Virus record (IMG/VR): IMGVR_UViG_3300030060_001950
Coordinates: 2,679-24,646 of that record
Direction: 5' to 3' (one strand)
DNA length: 21,968 bases
Origin: a virus
The notes beneath the pieces were generated by a model. That model saw only the letters and a program-made list of their open reading frames with translations. It searched no databases and was not told the origin of the DNA. Shown piece after piece: positions 17,561 through 21,968 of the stretch. Every line of letters begins with the position of its first letter. The first letter of the stretch is position 1. A program made the position numbers and the translations under genes.

Positions 17561-18343
17561 ATGATTTTTAATCCATTAACAGTAGTATCTGGCGTTTCAC
17601 AAATATTTGGTGGGTTTGCTATGGCACAAGCGGCCAAAACTGAGCGTGATAGACAGCGTGGTATAGAAGACAAAGCTAGAGAAGAAAGAGATAAAATGAG
17701 AAATATATATAAAAATCTAGATACTAGTAATCCATACGAAAACATGGAAAACGTAATGGAAGATTTAACTATAAATCAACAACAAGCTGAATTTGAAAGA
17801 CAGACTTTTGCTCAGAGTCAATCTAATATTTTACAATCATTACAAGGCTCTGCTGGCGGAAGTGGTATAGCAGCATTAGCTCAGTCATTAGCTCAACAGG
17901 GACAGATAGCAGCACAAAGATCTGCTGCTAGCATAGGCCAACAAGAAACAGCTAATATTCAAGCTGAAAGAGGCATGGCAGCACAATTACAACAATTAGA
18001 AAGACAAGGTAGAAGAGAAACTCAACAAATGAATATGCAAAAATTTGGTACATTACAACAGATGAGTCAACAAGAAATGATGCAAGCCGGCGCCGCTGCT
18101 AGTCAAGCGGAGCAACAAAGAATGTCAGCTTTAGGTAGTGCTATAGGTGGTATTGGAACAACTATTTCTGGTTTTGCTGGCTCTAGTAAAGAAGACTCAA
18201 AAGGTTATGAAGATTACATTACATTTCAACCATTTGGAGCTAATGATTCAAGATTTAGACAAGGCGTAAAAGGACTTATACAGCGACCACTTGGGCCTCC
18301 AGGTTCAGGAGTTAGAACCTTTTTTAAAGATCTATTCCAATAA
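17561..18343 (+). CDS. Internal virion / DNA-ejection-type protein, Gln-Ala rich
   Basis: 260 residues. The N-terminal 24 residues are hydrophobic/amphipathic (NPLTVVSGVSQIFGGFAMAQ). A charged helix follows, then YENMENVMEDLTINQQQAEF (59-78) and SAGGSGIAALAQSLAQQGQI (97-116) with SIGQQE. A long Gln-rich helix continues to about 189, and a glycine-rich hydrophobic stretch LGSAIGGIGTTISGFAG (191-207) could insert in a membrane. This combination is typical of short-tailed phage proteins carried in the head and ejected into the envelope, such as the T7 gp14 class. Related-looking proteins recur in marine phages (recollection). It heads a block with two further genes, the last very large, mirroring the small-to-large order of T7 internal proteins. 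The role is inferred from composition and order. Confidence 0.72.
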   Translation: MIFNPLTVVSGVSQIFGGFAMAQAAKTERDRQRGIEDKAREERDKMRNIYKNLDTSNPYENMENVMEDLTINQQQAEFERQTFAQSQSNILQSLQGSAGGSGIAALAQSLAQQGQIAAQRSAASIGQQETANIQAERGMAAQLQQLERQGRRETQQMNMQKFGTLQQMSQQEMMQAGAAASQAEQQRMSALGSAIGGIGTTISGFAGSSKEDSKGYEDYITFQPFGANDSRFRQGVKGLIQRPLGPPGSGVRTFFKDLFQ

Positions 18344-18353
18344 AATTTAAAAT

Positions 18354-19235
18354 ATGATAAATAAAGAATATGAAAAAGCAATGCAAGAACATATTAATAG
18401 GGTTGATCCTATAAGCATTACTAAAGAGCAAAGATATCAAGCTTTATATCCATTACAACAGGCTTATAAAGAAGCTACAACGCCTAAAGAAAAAGAATTA
18501 ATACTTAGCGAAGGGCTTGGGGGTTTAACTAAATTTTTCACTGATATAGAAGAATTAAGAGATAAAATATCTGAGACATCTGACGAGATTAAATTTGGTA
18601 ACTACGCTAGTAAACCTAGCAATATGTTAAAGACTAATTACGGTCAAATGACTAAAAAGTTAGGCCAAGTAAACATTGGTGGAGTTACTCATTTTGAAGT
18701 TGATCCAGAAGATACAGTGATGTTAGATCAAGTTAATTTAGTAGAAAATAAATATATATCTGCTTTTGATTATAAAAAAATATTAAAAGAAAAAGAAAAA
18801 GATAATAATTCTATGCGAGCCTTGCGAGATACTATTGCAACAATAAACGAAGCCGGTAGTTTTAATAGAGAGGCAATATTTAATAATATAAAGAATAATA
18901 TAATATCAACAGGAAACTTAGAGTCATTAATTAATGATAATATATTTGGCAAAAGAAATTTTAAAAATGATTTTATAAATTCTTTAATGGAAGCTAGCTA
19001 TGAAGACTTAGGAATATCTATAACAGAAGAAGATATAAATAAGCTTGATCCTACTGATGATGGCAAGATATCATTACAAGACGCTATAATAATATTTGGT
19101 AAATTAACTGAAGATGAAAACCAAGCTATAGATTATGTAGCTGAATACTTTACTAAATTTGCAGAGCAAAATAGAACTAAACCAAACTTACAAGACCAAG
19201 AAGAAACCGGATATGACCCTTACGAATTTGCGTAA
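18354..19235 (+). CDS. Helical virion-associated protein with an EF-hand-like loop
   Basis: 293 residues; no named family recognised. It is mostly alpha-helical and charged (NKEYEKAMQEHINRVDP; KEQRYQALYPLQQAYKEA; KKILKEKEKDNNSMRALRD). Near the C terminus the loop DPTDDGKISLQD (residues 232-243, bases 19047-19082) has the spacing of a calcium-binding EF-hand or dockerin-type loop: D1, T3, D5, G6, I8, S9 and D12. It is flanked by helices ITEEDINKL and AIIIFGKL. The C terminus is acidic and ends GYDPYEFA. It lies 10 bases after the ejection-type protein and 35 bases before the giant protein, so it probably belongs to the same internal cargo set (inference). No catalytic motif is seen. The start ATG directly follows an AAAATTTAAAAT leader; another ATG 15 bases in is out of frame. 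Confidence 0.82.
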   Translation: MINKEYEKAMQEHINRVDPISITKEQRYQALYPLQQAYKEATTPKEKELILSEGLGGLTKFFTDIEELRDKISETSDEIKFGNYASKPSNMLKTNYGQMTKKLGQVNIGGVTHFEVDPEDTVMLDQVNLVENKYISAFDYKKILKEKEKDNNSMRALRDTIATINEAGSFNREAIFNNIKNNIISTGNLESLINDNIFGKRNFKNDFINSLMEASYEDLGISITEEDINKLDPTDDGKISLQDAIIIFGKLTEDENQAIDYVAEYFTKFAEQNRTKPNLQDQEETGYDPYEFA

Positions 19236-19270
19236 AACAATTTATTAACGGGTAACTAACGAAACAGTTT
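19236..19270 (+). promoter_or_regulatory. Short intergenic gap with GTAACTA element
   Basis: 35 bases between the EF-hand-like gene and the giant virion gene. GTAACTA at 19252-19258 lies 12 bases before the ATG; the same heptamer is in the gaps before 7333 and 17561. The base before this start at -3 is T, unlike the A or G seen at every other start here. No terminator or Shine-Dalgarno is visible. Confidence 0.3.
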
Positions 19271-21968
19271 ATGAAAAATTTAAAATTTGAAATACTAGTG
19301 GATGGCACGCCAAGAGTAGCATATGTACGTCCAGAAAATAAAAGTAAATTTTTAGAAAAATATCAAAACAACTCTCCAAGAGAGGTTATTAACGCAGAAG
19401 AATTAGATTATGAAATTAAATTTGAAAAAGTTAATGGCCTGGGAAAGTCTCAAGGGACGAATCTGTCCCAAAGCAATCAACAACAAAATACGGAATTACT
19501 ATCGGTAGATACTTCTTCGGAGTCACAAGAAGTAGTTAATTTAAAAAACGTTTTAAAATCTACAACTAAGTTTGGATATAAACCTTTTGATAACGAAACT
19601 TTTGACTATAACGAGCAATATGGAATTGATGAAGAAACAGATGTAATTCAAGAAGGTTCTGATGATACTGGCTTATCTGAAGAGCAAAAAAATGAAAAAA
19701 GACTTGAAATAAAAGAGCTTGAGCAAAACAAAGAAAAATACGAAACTTATTTTAATAAATATAATAAAACAGAAGATGGTCGTACTATGACACCTCAAGA
19801 ATTTTTTAAGTCAATAGATTACAAAATTGAAGCTGAAGGTAAGACATTATTTGGAATTGACGTTGAAAGGTATTTGTTAAATAATATGGGAGAAAAGCGT
19901 TGGGTTAGAAAAAATGCAGACAAGCTAGGAGGAAAAGAGCAGGCTCAAACAAAATGGAATGAAATAACTTTTTTAATTGAAACTTTAAAAACAGGTTTAA
20001 AATATGATGATGACCTAAAAAATCAAATTACTAATAATCCTGCTTCTTATTTTGATTATAAAATTAGCGACTTAGAAATTCAATTAATGAACACTTTAAA
20101 TGAAGTAACATTAAAAGAATCAAAAGACAATCTTATAGAATTACCTAAAGATCCTCGTAAAAAAAATGTTGATATTACATTTGATGTTGTAAACAAATTT
20201 AATGAAGAAAAAATATCAGACGCTTTTGAAGGTTATTTAACTAACAATGTAAACGCTGAGCACGATAAACTTTTACAAGAGCTTCAAAAACAAGCTGAAA
20301 GCTTTTTTGATTCTTCTAAAGTTCTTAAAAATTTTAAAGCAAGGCAAATTAAAATAGCTAATTACGAATTTAGAAAAGAAAAAAGAGAGCTTGAAAAAAT
20401 ATTAGAAGAAAAAATATCTCCATTTAGAGATAAAATTATACAAGAGTTAAAAGAAAAATATCCTAACGGGCATTGTGATCCTGAAGGCAAAGGATTTAAT
20501 TTATACGATGAAGACTGTTATACTGATAAAGAACTAGATGAAGCTACTGAAAAACTTGTTGAAGAACAAAAAAGATTAATACCTTTAATTCCAGGATACG
20601 AAGAGCTTTTAGGAAAAATAACTGAGCGTCAAAATGAACTTTTAGAAAAAAATTCAGCTTTTAAAAAATTTAAACTTGATCAAGTTAAAAAGCATGATAA
20701 ATTTATAGCTGATAAATTTAAAGAGTTTTTTTCAGATAGTAGTAATTACGCACCTGAGCACTGGACAGAAAATGATTTATTAGCAATAAGACAAGATATA
20801 ATAGATAAAAAATTAGAACCAAACGATAAAATAAATCACTTACAAGCTTATTTAGAATCTTATTTAAATACAAATGAAGTTTTAACAGAAGAAGATAAGC
20901 CTAACGCTATTATGGAGTATTGGTCTTACATGTATGATTTTTTTGGAGAATATACATACACTGAAGAAGTAACATTTGAGTCTGGGCTTGATAGATTTGG
21001 GGATATATTTTATGATACTAAAGAAGTTGTAAAAAAAGGAGCTAGTCAATTTTTTAATGAAGTAACTGCTCAAGGTATGTTAAATTTAGCCGATGAAGCT
21101 TTAAAAAGAAACGAAAGCTCTATTATTACTAATTTTTTTGCTATTACTGATGAACAAAGAGAACAACTTCCTTTGTCTGCTATAACTGGCGATCGTGTTT
21201 TAAATGCTGCTACTTTTAATGAAGAAACTAAAACTATAAATGCTAATGGTGAGCTTCATTGGGACGGTGAAAAATGGGTTTGGAGATTAACTGGTCAAGA
21301 ATATGTAAATGCTAAAACTTATGAAATAAAAGAATACACTCCAGAATTACAAAGAATAAGAGATCTTATTTTTGACGAAATGGAAGATAATAAAGTTTTA
21401 ACTGAAGAACAAATAGAAATTTTAGAAAATGGTGGCGAAGTAGTAATTGATGATATAAAAAGTATTAGAAATTTAAATATAGCTGGAAACAAAAAAACAA
21501 TAAAAAAAGCTGATAAAGTAGTAATTAGTAAAGAAACTATAGATTCAAACGTAGCTAGAATATACAAACAAGAAAATGAAAAATTATACCAACAGTCACG
21601 TAAGTACGCACTTCGTGTTTTAGATAATCCTGAAATTCTTGCTGACTTAGGATTTGGAGCTGGTCTTACTAGTAGAAATTTACCTGAATATCTTCCTTTT
21701 ATTTCAGGTCTTATTGATATGCGTAAATCAAAAACAATAAAGCACTTAACAGATAAAATAGCATTAAAAGGAAAAGAAAGCTTAACAGGAGGCGAAAAGT
21801 TGCTATTAATGGCTTATTCTCTTAAAGGTCAGTCTGACGATTATGTTCAAAAAAATGCTTCAATATCTTATAAAGCAGGATTAAGCACGGCCCAATCACT
21901 ACCTTTTCTTGGTGAATTTATAATTGGTAGCCCTGTATTTAATGCAGTTAAAAAAGGATTATCTATAA
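19271..21968 (+). CDS. Giant internal virion protein, N-terminal 899 residues (runs off window)
   Basis: The frame from ATG 19271 is open without a stop to the last base, so at least 899 codons are present and the end lies outside. Residues 1-35 are a compact leader (LKFEILVDGTPRVAYVRPEN, KFLEKYQNN). A Ser/Gln-rich linker follows (GLGKSQGTNLSQSNQQQNTE), then about 400 residues of charged helices likely to be coiled coils. H401-C402 and C416 flank a small loop (HCDPEGKGFNLYDEDC). After residue about 800 the sequence becomes more hydrophobic (ADLGFGAGLTS; YLPFISGLIDMR; LPFLGEFIIGSPVFNAV), which resembles the body of very large marine-phage virion proteins. Gene order suggests capsid-internal cargo ejected with DNA. 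In crAss-like phages giant virion RNA polymerase subunits also follow the tail genes, but no polymerase motif is visible in this part. Confidence 0.85.
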   Translation, partial: MKNLKFEILVDGTPRVAYVRPENKSKFLEKYQNNSPREVINAEELDYEIKFEKVNGLGKSQGTNLSQSNQQQNTELLSVDTSSESQEVVNLKNVLKSTTKFGYKPFDNETFDYNEQYGIDEETDVIQEGSDDTGLSEEQKNEKRLEIKELEQNKEKYETYFNKYNKTEDGRTMTPQEFFKSIDYKIEAEGKTLFGIDVERYLLNNMGEKRWVRKNADKLGGKEQAQTKWNEITFLIETLKTGLKYDDDLKNQITNNPASYFDYKISDLEIQLMNTLNEVTLKESKDNLIELPKDPRKKNVDITFDVVNKFNEEKISDAFEGYLTNNVNAEHDKLLQELQKQAESFFDSSKVLKNFKARQIKIANYEFRKEKRELEKILEEKISPFRDKIIQELKEKYPNGHCDPEGKGFNLYDEDCYTDKELDEATEKLVEEQKRLIPLIPGYEELLGKITERQNELLEKNSAFKKFKLDQVKKHDKFIADKFKEFFSDSSNYAPEHWTENDLLAIRQDIIDKKLEPNDKINHLQAYLESYLNTNEVLTEEDKPNAIMEYWSYMYDFFGEYTYTEEVTFESGLDRFGDIFYDTKEVVKKGASQFFNEVTAQGMLNLADEALKRNESSIITNFFAITDEQREQLPLSAITGDRVLNAATFNEETKTINANGELHWDGEKWVWRLTGQEYVNAKTYEIKEYTPELQRIRDLIFDEMEDNKVLTEEQIEILENGGEVVIDDIKSIRNLNIAGNKKTIKKADKVVISKETIDSNVARIYKQENEKLYQQSRKYALRVLDNPEILADLGFGAGLTSRNLPEYLPFISGLIDMRKSKTIKHLTDKIALKGKESLTGGEKLLLMAYSLKGQSDDYVQKNASISYKAGLSTAQSLPFLGEFIIGSPVFNAVKKGLSI

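Noticed and set aside
1-21968. tRNA genes, CRISPR arrays, insertion sequences, diversity-generating retroelement, integrase or defence genes
   Set aside because: I looked for cloverleaf-like GC-rich segments, regularly spaced repeats, reverse transcriptase or transposase motifs, and terminal inverted repeats, and saw none. Coding density leaves little room.
19271-21968. Assigning the giant protein as virion RNA polymerase
   Set aside because: Gene position would allow it, but no polymerase active-site motif is visible in the 899 residues present, so only a general internal-virion call is supported.

Overview
The window is a stretch of the virion-morphogenesis region of a double-stranded DNA tailed bacteriophage. 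It is strongly AT-rich (roughly 30% GC by eye, not counted). All genes read on the + strand, are tightly packed, and follow head-to-tail order. Sequence signatures recalled from crAss-like phages and their marine relatives are clearest in the large-terminase nuclease domain, the portal, the major capsid protein and the very large tail 'muzzle' protein. Together they suggest a short-tailed, crAss-like or crAss-related marine phage. None of the 12 start codons visible here has a Shine-Dalgarno motif. Instead they sit behind A/T-only leaders with A at -3 in 9 of 12, which fits a Bacteroidota (perhaps flavobacterial) host. TAA, TAG and TGA all appear as genuine stops, so no stop-codon reassignment is visible.

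Layout. 2-1210: C-terminal part of the large terminase (5' end outside the window). 1207-3600: portal. 3627-4793: probable scaffold. 4812-6326: major capsid protein, followed by a strong intrinsic terminator. 6396-7226: conserved-looking unknown gene between that terminator and a second one. 7333-8112 and 8115-9020: two neck/ring-type proteins. 9023-15055: a 2010-residue muzzle (stabilisation) protein. 15066-16910 and 16922-17512: beta-rich putative tail/virion proteins. 17561-18343: Gln/Ala-rich, glycine-rich internal virion protein of DNA-ejection type. 18354-19235: helical protein with an EF-hand-like loop. 19271 to the window end: the first 899 codons of a very large, probably capsid-internal protein that is still open at the edge.

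How they work together (inference from the families): the terminase pumps DNA through the portal into a shell built from the capsid protein on the scaffold. The ring proteins and muzzle then close and extend the portal into a short tail. The Gln-rich, EF-hand and giant proteins are candidates for internal cargo ejected with the DNA.

Most worth a second look: a gene insulated between two terminators; a GTAACTA element in three intergenic gaps; a recurring small beta-module seen in four virion proteins; the EF-hand-like loop; and the unfinished giant virion protein. I see no tRNA, CRISPR array, insertion sequence, integrase or defence gene here.
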